The position numbers and the translations under genes were made by a program. Shown piece after piece: positions 1 to 7,482 of a stretch of DNA of 38,002 nucleotides. Source of the stretch: Actinomycetes bacterium (lineage in GTDB: Bacteria > Actinomycetota > Thermoleophilia > Solirubrobacterales > Solirubrobacteraceae); contig JAJZWB010000018.1 in the NCBI GenBank assembly GCA_021846845.1, forward strand, positions 1 through 38,002, given 5' to 3'. The number at the start of each line of letters is the position of its first letter. Position 1 is the stretch's first letter. The notes below the pieces were generated by a model. That model had not been told where the DNA came from. It worked only from the letters and a program-made list of their open reading frames with translations, and did not search any database.

Positions 1-171
1 GGGGCCGCGGCGGCGGGCGTGCACGCGCAGACCGTGGAGGTCCCGGGCCTGGCGCTCGACATCGACACCCCTGAGGACCTCGCCGCGGTGCGGGAGCGCC
101 TGGACGCCACGCACGGCGGCGCGGCGCATACGCGCGGGCTGCTGCGGCAGCTCTCGCGCAGCCTCGGCTGA
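1..171 (+). CDS. cofC: 2-phospho-L-lactate guanylyltransferase, C-terminal end (partial)
   Basis: Only the last 56 codons are present; the gene begins upstream of the window. The reading frame starts at base 1 and ends at TGA 169-171. The visible segment contains LALDIDTPEDLAAVRERL, the typical C-terminal stretch of CofC/FbiD nucleotidyltransferases, which activate 2-phospholactate or phosphoenolpyruvate with GTP in F420 synthesis. The next gene, cofE, starts 10 bases later on the same strand and acts in the same pathway, which supports the call. No catalytic part can be seen, so the assignment rests on this tail and the context. Confidence 0.72.
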   Translation, partial: GAAAAGVHAQTVEVPGLALDIDTPEDLAAVRERLDATHGGAAHTRGLLRQLSRSLG

Positions 172-181
172 CCGGAGCGCC

Positions 182-940
182 GTGGTCGAGCCGATCACCG
201 CGGTCGCGCTCGCGGGGATCCCGGAGGCGCGCGCCGGGGACGACCCCGCGGAGCTGATCGCGGCCGCGATGCCAACCGGGCGGCCGCTAGCGCGCGACGT
301 GGTGGTCGTGGCCCACAAGCTGATCTCCAAGGCGGAGGGGCGCACCAGGCGGCTCTCGGAGATCGTCCCGGGCGGCCGGGCGCGGGAGCTCGCGGGCCGG
401 CTCGGCAAGGACCCCCGCCACGTTCAGGCGGTGCTGGACGAGACGCGTGAGGTCCGGCGAGCGCAGCGCGGCGTGCTGATCTCGGTCACCCACCACGGCT
501 TCGTCTGCGCCAACGCCGGAGTCGACGCCTCCAACTCGCCCGATGGCGACACCCTGATCCTGCTCCCGGTCGACCCCGACGCGTCGGCCAGGCGGCTGCG
601 GGACGGGCTGCGGGCCAGGCTCGGCGTCGCACCGGCGGTGGTGGTGACCGACTCGTTCGGGCGGGCGTGGCGAACGGGGCAGTGCGACGTCGCGATCGGG
701 TGCGCCGGTCTGCGCCCGCTGGAGGACTGGCGCGGCCTCGCCGACGCTCGCGGGCGGGAGCTGCGAGCGACCGTGATCGCGGTCGCTGACGAGCTCGCCG
801 CGGCCGCTGACCTCGCACGCGCCAAGGACGCGATGCAGCCGGTGGTGCTGGTGGGCGGCGCCGGACGACATGTGACCGAGGCCGACGGGCCGGGCGTCGG
901 AGCGCTGCTGCGAGACGCCTCCCAGGACCTGTTCCGCTGA
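182..940 (+). CDS. cofE: F420-0:gamma-glutamyl ligase CofE
   Basis: This 252-residue enzyme adds the glutamate tail of coenzyme F420 in the cytoplasm, using GTP and a divalent metal. Recognisable CofE segments include VVVAHKLISKAEGR (about 41-54), the HHGFVCANAGVDASN block (104-118), and TDSFGRAWRTGQCDVAIG (156-173). The start is GTG at 182, 10 bases after the cofC stop, so the two probably form an operon. The length matches a stand-alone CofE domain. The mycobacterial homologue FbiB is about 450 residues because it carries a second, nitroreductase-like domain that reduces dehydro-F420. That domain is absent here and would have to be a separate gene elsewhere. The gene converges on the fabI end of the FAS-II operon. 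Base composition is like the neighbours and unlike fbiC, the other F420 gene in the window. Confidence 0.9.
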   Translation: MVEPITAVALAGIPEARAGDDPAELIAAAMPTGRPLARDVVVVAHKLISKAEGRTRRLSEIVPGGRARELAGRLGKDPRHVQAVLDETREVRRAQRGVLISVTHHGFVCANAGVDASNSPDGDTLILLPVDPDASARRLRDGLRARLGVAPAVVVTDSFGRAWRTGQCDVAIGCAGLRPLEDWRGLADARGRELRATVIAVADELAAAADLARAKDAMQPVVLVGGAGRHVTEADGPGVGALLRDASQDLFR

Positions 941-952
941 GCCGGGGCCGCC

Positions 953-986
953 CGACGCGAGGCGGCGCGCGACGCGAGGCGGCGCG
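953..986. repeat. 17-bp perfect tandem repeat, two copies, between convergent genes
   Basis: Copies at 953-969 and 970-986 are identical (CGACGCGAGGCGGCGCG). They fill most of the 49-base gap between the cofE stop (938-940) and the fabI stop (990-992). I see no T-tract terminator here. It is one of several short tandem duplications next to gene ends in this window. Confidence 0.85.
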
Positions 987-989
987 GCG

Positions 990-1781
990 CTACGCGGACT
1001 CGGCGACCGGCTTGGCGGGCGCGCCGACCGCGTGAAAGCCGCCGTCGACGTGCACGATCTCACCGCTGATCGCCTGCGCGTAATCCGACAGAAGCCAGCA
1101 CACCGTGTTGGCGACCGGCACCGGGTCGTACACGTCCCAGCCGAGCGGCGCCTGCCGGCGCCAGAGCTCCGCGAGATGCTCGAACCCGGGGATCCCCTGC
1201 GCTGCCACGGTCGCCAGCGGGCCCGCCGAGACGAGGTTGACGCGAATCCCGGCCGGTCCCAGATCGCGCGCCAGGTAGCGGGCGACGGACTCGAGCGCGG
1301 CCTTCGCGACGCCCATCCAGTCGTAGATCGGCCACGCCACGCCGGCATCGAAATCAAGGCCGACGATCGACCCGCCGCGCGGCATCAGCGGCGCGAGCGA
1401 GCCCGAGAGGGCCTTGAGCGAGAACGCGCTGGTCTGGAACGCGTCGCAGGCGCTCTGGGCCGGCGTGTTCATGAAGTTGCCGCCGAGCGCGTCCTGGGGG
1501 GCGAACGCGATCGCGTGCAGGATGCCGTCCACGCCTCCCCAGCGCTCGCGCAGCGTCTCGGTCAGCGCGGTCAGGTCATCCTCACGGTTGACGTCCAGCT
1601 GCAGGACGTCGACCGGCTGCGGCAGCCGCTGCGCGGCCCGCTCGGTCATCCTGCGCGCGCGCCCGAAGCTCGTCAAGAGGACCTCGGCTCCAAGCCGCTG
1701 GGCCTGCTCAGCCGCGCAGTAGGCGATCGAGTCCTTGGTTATGACGCCGGTGATCAGCAGGCGCCTGCCGCTGAGGATCAC
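990..1781 (-). CDS. fabI: Enoyl-ACP reductase, InhA-like FabI
   Basis: The enzyme reduces the trans-2-enoyl-ACP double bond, the last step of each FAS-II elongation cycle. From the GTG at 1781 the protein is 263 residues. It has the divergent SDR nucleotide site LLITGVITKDSIAY (8-21) and the catalytic Tyr153-x6-Lys160 pair in YDWMGVAKAALES. The stretch IVGLDFD just before it closely resembles mycobacterial InhA rather than E. coli FabI. The GTG overlaps the accD stop as GTGA, with GGAG in the end of accD as ribosome site. A longer reading from 1820 is possible but would extend unusually far into accD. It is the last gene of the FAS-II operon. Whether it prefers NADH and long chains like InhA is inference. 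Confidence 0.92.
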   Translation of the reverse strand: MILSGRRLLITGVITKDSIAYCAAEQAQRLGAEVLLTSFGRARRMTERAAQRLPQPVDVLQLDVNREDDLTALTETLRERWGGVDGILHAIAFAPQDALGGNFMNTPAQSACDAFQTSAFSLKALSGSLAPLMPRGGSIVGLDFDAGVAWPIYDWMGVAKAALESVARYLARDLGPAGIRVNLVSAGPLATVAAQGIPGFEHLAELWRRQAPLGWDVYDPVPVANTVCWLLSDYAQAISGEIVHVDGGFHAVGAPAKPVAESA

Positions 1782-3205
1782 GCCGGCGCTCCGGGCGCGG
1801 CGAACGAGCGAAGCGCCCACGTCAGCCGATCCCGCGTCTCGGCCGGCTCGATGATCTCGTCCACGAACCCCTCGGCGGCGGCGGACTGCGCACGCAGGTG
1901 CGTCGCCGCGTAGGCGTCCGCGAGCCGGTCTCGCTCGGCCTCGGGGTCGTCGGCGGCGCGCAGCTCACGCCGGTTGACGATCCCGACCGCGGCGCGGGCG
2001 CCCATGATGCCCATCTCCGCGTCGGGCCAGGCAAGCACGAGATCGGCTCCGAGGTCGCGCGAGTTCATCGTGATGTAGGCGCCGCCGTAGTTCTTGCGCA
2101 GCACCACGGTGAGCTTGGGAACCCGCGCCGCCGCGAACGCGCGCACGAGCGAGGCGCCGTGACGGATCACCCCTGCCTGCTCCTGCTTGGAGCCGGGCAT
2201 GAAGCCGGGCGTGTCCACCACCGCCACCAGCGGCACGCCGAAGTCGTCGCAGAAGCGCACGAACCGCGCGGCCTTCTCGGAGCCCTCCGCGTCGAGCACC
2301 CCCCCGAGGTGGCGAGGCTGGTTGGCGACGATCCCGACGGGGCGACCGTCGATCCGCGCCAGCGCGGTCACCATGTTGCGCGCCCAGCGCGGGCAGAGCT
2401 CGATGATCGAGCCGGCATCGACGATCGCCCTCAGCGGGTCGCGCACGTCGTAGGCGCTGCGCGGGGCCGACGGCACCAGCGCGCCCGGGTCGGGCTCCTC
2501 CGGGCCGATAGCGCCCCCGAACGGCACCTCCGTGCCCGCCGCGGACGGCAGGTAGGAGAGCAACTCCCGGACCCGAAGGGCGGCGGCGAGCTCGTCGGGC
2601 TCGACGAGATGGCAGACGCCGTTGCGCTCGTGGACCTGAGGGCCGCCGAGCTTGGCCGCATCGATCTCCTCGCCGAGCGCCTCACGCACGACCCCGGGGC
2701 CGGTGAGGAACATCGCGGCGTCGCGGGTCATCACGATCAGGTCCGTCAGCGCGGGCGAGTACGCGCCGCCGCCGGCCGACGCCCCGGAGACGACCGAGAT
2801 CTGCGGCACGACCCCGTTGAGCGCCACCGTCTGGCGGAAGATCCGGCCGTAGCCGGCCAGCGCCGCGGTCCCCTCCTGCATCCGCGCCCCGCCGGACTCG
2901 ACGAACCCGACAACCGGGATCCGGGCTCGGCCGGCGATCGACAGGACGCGCACGATCGTGTCGGCGTGACGCTCCCCCAGCGAGCCGCCGAGGAAGGCGC
3001 CGTCCTGGGCATAGCAGGCGATCGGCCGCCCTTGGACGGCGCCGGTGGCGCCGACCACCCCATCGCCGTCGGCCGCGCGCTCCCCCAGCCGGGACGAGCG
3101 CGCGAGGGAGCGCAGCACCCGAAGCGAGCCGGGATCGCAGAGCGCCTCGAGACGCTCGACGGGCGACAGGCGCGCCGAGGGTGCCTCCAGCGTCATTGCG
3201 CTCAT
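1778..3205 (-). CDS. accD: Acyl-CoA carboxylase beta subunit (carboxyltransferase), AccD6-like
   Basis: This is the carboxyltransferase subunit of a biotin-dependent acyl-CoA carboxylase. It would transfer CO2 from carboxybiotin to acetyl- or propionyl-CoA, giving the malonyl or methylmalonyl units used by FAS. The 475 residues fold into the usual two crotonase halves: an oxyanion-loop motif GASAGGGAY at 141-149 in the first and KNYGGAYITMNSRDLGAD in the second. Its length is close to mycobacterial AccD6, whose gene also ends a FAS-II operon (acpM-kasA-kasB-accD6). The ATG overlaps the fabF stop as ATGA. No biotin carboxylase or biotin carrier gene lies in the window, so the alpha subunit must be encoded elsewhere. 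Acetyl versus propionyl preference cannot be read from the sequence. Confidence 0.9.
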   Translation of the reverse strand: MSAMTLEAPSARLSPVERLEALCDPGSLRVLRSLARSSRLGERAADGDGVVGATGAVQGRPIACYAQDGAFLGGSLGERHADTIVRVLSIAGRARIPVVGFVESGGARMQEGTAALAGYGRIFRQTVALNGVVPQISVVSGASAGGGAYSPALTDLIVMTRDAAMFLTGPGVVREALGEEIDAAKLGGPQVHERNGVCHLVEPDELAAALRVRELLSYLPSAAGTEVPFGGAIGPEEPDPGALVPSAPRSAYDVRDPLRAIVDAGSIIELCPRWARNMVTALARIDGRPVGIVANQPRHLGGVLDAEGSEKAARFVRFCDDFGVPLVAVVDTPGFMPGSKQEQAGVIRHGASLVRAFAAARVPKLTVVLRKNYGGAYITMNSRDLGADLVLAWPDAEMGIMGARAAVGIVNRRELRAADDPEAERDRLADAYAATHLRAQSAAAEGFVDEIIEPAETRDRLTWALRSFAAPGAPA

Positions 3206-4425
3206 CGCGCCGCTCCCCTGAACGCGAGCACCACGTTGTGACCGCCGAACGCGAACGAGTTGGACAGGGCCAGCGGCGGGCGGCCGTTGCCGGTCACCAA
3301 CGGTCTCGCCTCGCCGGGGACGTAGTCGAGGTCGAGCTCTGGGTCCGGCACCTCGAGGCCGAGCGTGGGTCCGATCACGCCGGTGACCAGCGTCCGCAGG
3401 GTCGCGACCGCCTCCACCGCGCCGGCCGCTCCGAGCGTGTGCCCGATCGCCGACTTCGTGGAGCTGATCGGGATCCTGCGAGCGTGCTCGCCGAGCGCGC
3501 GCTTGATCGCCGCCGTCTCGGCGGCGTCGTTGAGCTGCGTCGAGGTGCCGTGGGCGTTCACATAATCGACCTGTTCAGGGGCCGCGCCGGCATCGCGCAG
3601 CGCCAGCTCGATCGCGCGTGACGCGGGACCGCCGCTCGGCTCGGGCGCTGTGATGTGGTGCGCGTCGGTGGTCGAGCCGAAGCCGGCCAGCTCGCCGAGG
3701 ATCTCGGCGCCTCGCGCGCGGGCAGCCTCCTCCTCCTCCAGCACCAGGATGCCGGCGCCCTCTCCCATCACGAACCCGTCGCGGCGCAGATCGAAGGGCC
3801 GTGACACGCCGGCCTGCGAGAGCGCCTGCATGGAGGTGAAGCAGGCGATGCCGAAGTCGGTCAGCGACGCCTCGGCTCCCCCGCAGACGACCGCGTCGGC
3901 ATCGCCGTACTGGATCATGCGCAGCGCCGAGCCGAGCGCGTGAGCGCCGCTGGTGCAGGCCGAGACGACGCCGTAGCTCTGACCGCGCAGCGAATGACGG
4001 ATGGTGATCGCCGCGGTGGCCGCGTTGGGCATGTACAGCGGGATGCCCAGCGGCGAGACCGCCTTGGCGCCGCGCTCCTTCATGACCAGTATCTGGGACT
4101 CGATCGTCTGCTGGCCGCCGATGCCGGTGGCGATCACACAGCCGACCCGCAGCGGGTCGTAGGGGATCTCGCCGACCCAGCCGGCCTGCGCGATCGCCTC
4201 ATCGGCGGCGACCACCGCCATCTGGGAGAAGCGGTCCAGCCGTCGTGCCTCCTTCACCGACAGGTGCTCTGACGCCTCGAACTCCTGGCACGCGGCCAGC
4301 CCGTCCGAGATCCCCAACTCGCCCGCCGCCCAGCGGTCGTGCAGCGTGGCGGCGCCGAGCCCGAGCGGGGTGACCGCCCCGACGCCGGTCACCACCACCC
4401 TCCGTCTGTGCGGCGGCTGCGTCAT
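3202..4425 (-). CDS. fabF: Beta-ketoacyl-ACP synthase II
   Basis: This condensing enzyme extends acyl-ACP with malonyl-ACP. The 407-residue thiolase-fold protein has the full KAS catalytic set: nucleophile Cys157 in VVSACTSGAHALG, His292 in NAHGTSTQLND, Lys324 and His329 in SSTKSAIGHTLGAAG. The Cys-His-His arrangement identifies a KAS I/II elongating enzyme rather than KAS III. The ATG at 4425 overlaps the acpP stop by one base (TGATG), so translation is probably coupled to acpP. Its position next to acpP and before accD mirrors kasA in mycobacteria. Only one elongating KAS is present here, where mycobacteria have two (kasA and kasB). Confidence 0.95.
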   Translation of the reverse strand: MTQPPHRRRVVVTGVGAVTPLGLGAATLHDRWAAGELGISDGLAACQEFEASEHLSVKEARRLDRFSQMAVVAADEAIAQAGWVGEIPYDPLRVGCVIATGIGGQQTIESQILVMKERGAKAVSPLGIPLYMPNAATAAITIRHSLRGQSYGVVSACTSGAHALGSALRMIQYGDADAVVCGGAEASLTDFGIACFTSMQALSQAGVSRPFDLRRDGFVMGEGAGILVLEEEEAARARGAEILGELAGFGSTTDAHHITAPEPSGGPASRAIELALRDAGAAPEQVDYVNAHGTSTQLNDAAETAAIKRALGEHARRIPISSTKSAIGHTLGAAGAVEAVATLRTLVTGVIGPTLGLEVPDPELDLDYVPGEARPLVTGNGRPPLALSNSFAFGGHNVVLAFRGAAR

Positions 4426-4667
4426 CAGCCCGCCCTGGCGACGATCAGGTCGATCGCGTCGCCGACCGTCTTGAGCTCCTTCATGTCCTCGCCCTTGAGC
4501 ACGACGCCGTACTCGTCCTCGACCACCTGGGCGAGCTCGACGAGATCGAGGGAGTCGATGTCAAGCTCCTCGAAGGTCGCGTCGCGGGTGATCTGGCTCT
4601 GATCGGGGCCGAAGCTCGCGAGCGTCTCGACCACCCTTGTCTCGACCTGCTCCGTTGTCACTGACAT
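4425..4667 (-). CDS. acpP: Acyl carrier protein
   Basis: This 80-residue acidic carrier protein holds growing acyl chains on a phosphopantetheine arm. The attachment serine is Ser39 in the conserved DIDSLDLVELA motif. It lies fourth in the FAS-II operon, between fabG and fabF. It is the only gene of the operon preceded by a real spacer (28 bases) with a strong AGGAG ribosome site; the others overlap. This fits the need for much more ACP than enzyme. Confidence 0.97.
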   Translation of the reverse strand: MSVTTEQVETRVVETLASFGPDQSQITRDATFEELDIDSLDLVELAQVVEDEYGVVLKGEDMKELKTVGDAIDLIVARAG

Positions 4668-4695
4668 CTGCTGCTCCTGTTGAATCGTTGATGGT
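4668..4695 (-). promoter_or_regulatory. acpP leader with strong ribosome binding site
   Basis: On the minus strand the 28-base fabG-acpP spacer ends in CAACAGGAGCAGCAG immediately before the ATG, placing AGGAG at an ideal distance. The spacer is visibly richer in A and T than its surroundings, so it is probably little structured. This is the only intergenic leader inside the operon. Confidence 0.7.
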
Positions 4696-5436
4696 TCACG
4701 CGGCCAGGCCGCCGTCGACGGACAGCACAGCGCCCGTCACGTAGCTCGCCTCCGCGGAGGCTAGAAAGCGTACGCAGGCAGCCACCTCATGGGGAGTTCC
4801 AGCCCGGCGCGCAGGCACCTGCGACAGCAGCTCGGTGGAGACACCGGCGGTCATGTCGGTGTCGATCCACCCGGGCGCGACCGCGTTGACCGTGATGCCC
4901 CTGCGCGCCACCTCGACGGCGGCCGTGCGCGTCAGCGCGATCAGGCCGGCCTTCGCCGCGGCGTAGTTGGCCTGACCCGGGTTGGCGCGCAGGCCGACGA
5001 CCGACGACACGTTCACGATCCGACCGAACCGGGCGCGCATCATCGGCTTCAGGGCACGGCGCATGAGGCGGAAGGCGGCGTTCAGGTCCGTCTCGATCAC
5101 CGCGTCCCAGGCCTGGTCGGTGAGCGTCGGCGTGAGATCGTCGTCTGTGATCCCGGCGTTGTTGACCAGCGCCAGCACCGGGCATCCGAAGTGCGCCTCG
5201 ACGGCCTGGAACAGACCGTCGGGCGTCGAGTGGTCCGCGACGTCGCCCTCGACGGCGACGGCACGGCCGCCGGCGGCCTCGATCTCGGCCACGACCGCCT
5301 CGGCAGCCTCCCGACCGGCCCGGTAGTTGACGCCCACCGGCCAGCCGTCGCCAGCGAGCGCGCGCGCGATCGCCGCGCCGATCCCGCGGGAGGCGCCCGT
5401 CACAAGCGCGCAGCCCTGGGCGGGAGGCTCAGCCAC
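4696..5436 (-). CDS. fabG: 3-oxoacyl-ACP reductase
   Basis: This NADPH-dependent SDR reduces 3-ketoacyl-ACP to 3-hydroxyacyl-ACP. From the GTG at 5436 the protein has 246 residues, the normal FabG length. Visible motifs are the Rossmann loop TGASRGIG (13-20), NNAGITDD (92-99), Ser144/Ser145, and the catalytic Tyr158-x3-Lys162 (NYAAAKAG). The C-terminal SYVTGAVLSVDGGLAA is typical of the family. The open frame runs much further upstream across fabH, but that part reads as a shadow. The GTG overlaps the end of fabH by 8 bases with a G-rich ribosome site inside fabH. The place in the operon fixes the role as the FAS-II ketoreductase. Confidence 0.93.
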   Translation of the reverse strand: MAEPPAQGCALVTGASRGIGAAIARALAGDGWPVGVNYRAGREAAEAVVAEIEAAGGRAVAVEGDVADHSTPDGLFQAVEAHFGCPVLALVNNAGITDDDLTPTLTDQAWDAVIETDLNAAFRLMRRALKPMMRARFGRIVNVSSVVGLRANPGQANYAAAKAGLIALTRTAAVEVARRGITVNAVAPGWIDTDMTAGVSTELLSQVPARRAGTPHEVAACVRFLASAEASYVTGAVLSVDGGLAA

Positions 5437-6496
5437 GCGGGACGTCCCCCCACTCGACGACCGCGCCGCCCCAGGTGAAACCCGCACCGAACGCGGCCAG
5501 CGCGACCCTGGCGCCCGTGAACAGGCGGCCGTCGGCCTGCGCCGCGGCCAGTCCCACGGGCAGCGTCGCGGCCGACGCGTTGCCGAACATCTCGATGCAG
5601 TCGACGACGCGCTCCGGCTCGATCCCGAGCCGCTCCCGCAGCGCGCGGGTGATCCGCGCGTTGGCCTGATGGAAGACGAACAGGTCGATCTGCTGCAGGG
5701 AGAGGCCCGCGCGCGCGACGGCCTCCAGCGTGACGTCCCCCATTCGCGCGACCGCGTGGCGGAAGACCTCAGGGCCGTCCATCCTGATCTTGCGCTCGCC
5801 GAGCGTCGCGAACAGCGTCCGGGCATGGGAGCCGTCGGCGCCGAGCACGATCGGACCAATGCGACCGCGCGTGCCGCCACCGGCTCCGAGCACGACCGCG
5901 CCGGCTCCGTCGGCGAACAGCGGCGCAGAGCGGCGATCGTCCCAGTCGACGATGCGGGTGACGAAGTCCGCGCCCACGACCAGGGCGTGGGTCGCGCGGC
6001 CGCACTCGATCTGCGCCGTCGCCTGGGCCAGGGCCGTCAGGAAGGCCGTGCAGGCTGCGCCCACGTCGAAGGCACCGGCACGCCGCGCCCCGAGCGCGTG
6101 GGCGACGAGCGGTGCGGCGTTGGGCGTCAGCTCGTCCTGGCTCAGGGTCGCAACGATCACCAGGTCCAGGTCGGCGGCGTCGACCCCGGCGGCCTGCAGC
6201 GCCGCGGCGCCGGCGCGGGCCGCGTAGTCGCTGAGGCGCTCCTCGGGTCGGGCTCGACGTCGCTCGCGGATCCCGGTGCGAGCGACGATCCACTCCTCGC
6301 TCACGCCGAGCCGCACCGCCAGCTCAGCGCTCGTCAGGCGGTCCTCCGGCAGCACGGTGCAGACCGACAGCACACCGGCCGGGACGACGGCGCGCGACCC
6401 CGCGGCGGCGTCGGACTCGTGCGGCGCGACCCCGAGCAAGGCGCCCGGCGCGCGGTCCGGCGCGGCATCCTGGAGCATCAGCGCCGCCTCAGGCAT
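5429..6496 (-). CDS. fabH: Beta-ketoacyl-ACP synthase III
   Basis: FabH starts fatty acid synthesis by condensing an acyl-CoA primer with malonyl-ACP. The 355-residue protein has the KAS III triad Cys149 (DVGAACTAF), His276 (FVFHQANARI) and Asn306 (GNASAATLP). It is about 30 residues longer than common FabH at the N terminus; the first 35 or so residues are low-complexity Ala/Pro-rich. The chosen ATG overlaps the fabD stop by 8 bases; a second ATG at codon 7 is also possible, and neither would remove the extension. Primer choice (acetyl versus branched or longer CoA) is not evident from the sequence. Confidence 0.93.
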   Translation of the reverse strand: MPEAALMLQDAAPDRAPGALLGVAPHESDAAAGSRAVVPAGVLSVCTVLPEDRLTSAELAVRLGVSEEWIVARTGIRERRRARPEERLSDYAARAGAAALQAAGVDAADLDLVIVATLSQDELTPNAAPLVAHALGARRAGAFDVGAACTAFLTALAQATAQIECGRATHALVVGADFVTRIVDWDDRRSAPLFADGAGAVVLGAGGGTRGRIGPIVLGADGSHARTLFATLGERKIRMDGPEVFRHAVARMGDVTLEAVARAGLSLQQIDLFVFHQANARITRALRERLGIEPERVVDCIEMFGNASAATLPVGLAAAQADGRLFTGARVALAAFGAGFTWGGAVVEWGDVPRG

Positions 6497-7325
6497 TGAC
6501 CAGCTCCACGCCGCTCAGCGTGCGCTTCGCGAGCCCCGTGAGCACGCGGCCGGGACCAACGTCGACGAACCGATCTGCCCCGAGCGCGTGGAGCGTCAGC
6601 ATCGTCTCCCGCCAGCGGACCGGCCTGGTGAGAGCATCGGCCAGCTCGGCGCGCGGGTCGCTGAACGGCTGCGCGGTGACGGCCGAGACGACCGTGCAGC
6701 GGGGCGTGCGGAAATCCGCGGCGCCGAGCGCGCGCTCGAACTGCGGCACCGCGGAGGACATCATCGGCGAGTGAAAGGCACCGGTGACGTCGAGCTCCAT
6801 CGCCCGCAGACCCAGCTCCCGCGCGTGCGTGAGAGCGGCCGGAAGCTGGGCCCTCGCACCGGAGAGCACCACCTGCTGCGGGGAGTTGTCGTTCGCGACG
6901 GTGAGCCCGTGCGCGTCGGCGACCTCCTCGGCGCGGTCCGAGGCGCCCGCTCCGAGCACCGCGATCATGCCGCCGTCGCCCGCGATCCGCCCGGCCTCGT
7001 CCATCAGCCTGCCACGCAGCACAACCAGCTCAATCCCCGCGCGCTCATCCAGCGCGCCGGAGGCGACCAGAGCGGCAAGCTCGCCGAGGGAGTGCCCTGC
7101 CATGAGCTCGCCGTCAGGACGCCCGAGCGCCTCCCAGCCGGCCAGGCTGGCGCAGAAGATCGCGGGCTGGGCGAAGTTGGTGCCCTCGTCGGCCCGCGGG
7201 AACGGGTCCTCGCCGACCGCCTCGACCGCGAGCTCCAGCAGGTCGGGGCGCACGCGGGCGACGAGGTCGCGCATGTCGGGGGTCTGGCTCCCCTGCCCTG
7301 GGAACAGAATCGCGGTGCGGGCCAT
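6489..7325 (-). CDS. fabD: Malonyl-CoA:ACP transacylase
   Basis: FabD loads malonate from CoA onto ACP. The 278-residue protein has FPGQGSQ at 8-14, the nucleophile Ser79 in GHSLGE, and the partner His185 in GAFHSP. It is the first gene of the minus-strand FAS-II operon. A TAGGTT box lies nine bases before the ATG and no ribosome site is obvious, so the operon mRNA may begin almost at the start codon. An 18-bp palindrome lies 55 bases upstream and could be an operator for the operon. Confidence 0.95.
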   Translation of the reverse strand: MARTAILFPGQGSQTPDMRDLVARVRPDLLELAVEAVGEDPFPRADEGTNFAQPAIFCASLAGWEALGRPDGELMAGHSLGELAALVASGALDERAGIELVVLRGRLMDEAGRIAGDGGMIAVLGAGASDRAEEVADAHGLTVANDNSPQQVVLSGARAQLPAALTHARELGLRAMELDVTGAFHSPMMSSAVPQFERALGAADFRTPRCTVVSAVTAQPFSDPRAELADALTRPVRWRETMLTLHALGADRFVDVGPGRVLTGLAKRTLSGVELVNA

Positions 7326-7334
7326 CTCTGGGCC

Positions 7335-7340
7335 AACCTA
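7335..7340 (-). promoter_or_regulatory. Probable -10 box of the FAS-II operon (leaderless type)
   Basis: Minus strand TAGGTT, nine bases before the fabD ATG (7323-7325). It fits the TAnnnT consensus of actinobacterial leaderless promoters, and a Shine-Dalgarno sequence is missing. Confidence 0.5.
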
Positions 7341-7379
7341 CGCCGCGCGCACGCGCCGGGTACAGCCCCGTTATGTAGT

Positions 7380-7397
7380 TCCCCCCGTTCGGGGGGA
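7380..7397. promoter_or_regulatory. 18-bp palindrome upstream of fabD (candidate operator)
   Basis: TCCCCCCGTTCGGGGGGA has perfect 8-base arms around a central TT. It sits in the 157-base gap between the divergent fabD and SDR genes, about 40 bases upstream of the fabD -10 box. The dyad is far more regular than expected by chance and is not followed by a T-tract, so it looks like a protein binding site rather than a terminator. The regulator is unknown. Confidence 0.45.
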
Positions 7398-7460
7398 GAC
7401 CCGGTCGCGGGTGCTGAACGGCTGCCGGTGCCACCGCTCGCCGCTCTCCGCGCGCGCCGC

Positions 7461-7466
7461 TACGCT
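7461..7466 (+). promoter_or_regulatory. Possible -10 box of the SDR gene
   Basis: TACGCT lies 16 bases before the GTG at 7483. GGAG between the two could serve as ribosome site. No convincing -35 box is visible. Confidence 0.3.
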
Positions 7467-7482
7467 ACTCGCGGAGCGAGAG

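Noticed and set aside
1782-1820. Upstream start of fabI at 1820
   Set aside because: The GTG at 1781 gives the standard FabI N terminus, a GTGA overlap and a ribosome site; the longer form adds an Arg-rich tail.
7380-7397. Intrinsic terminator
   Set aside because: The palindrome lies between divergent genes, upstream of both, and has no T-tract.
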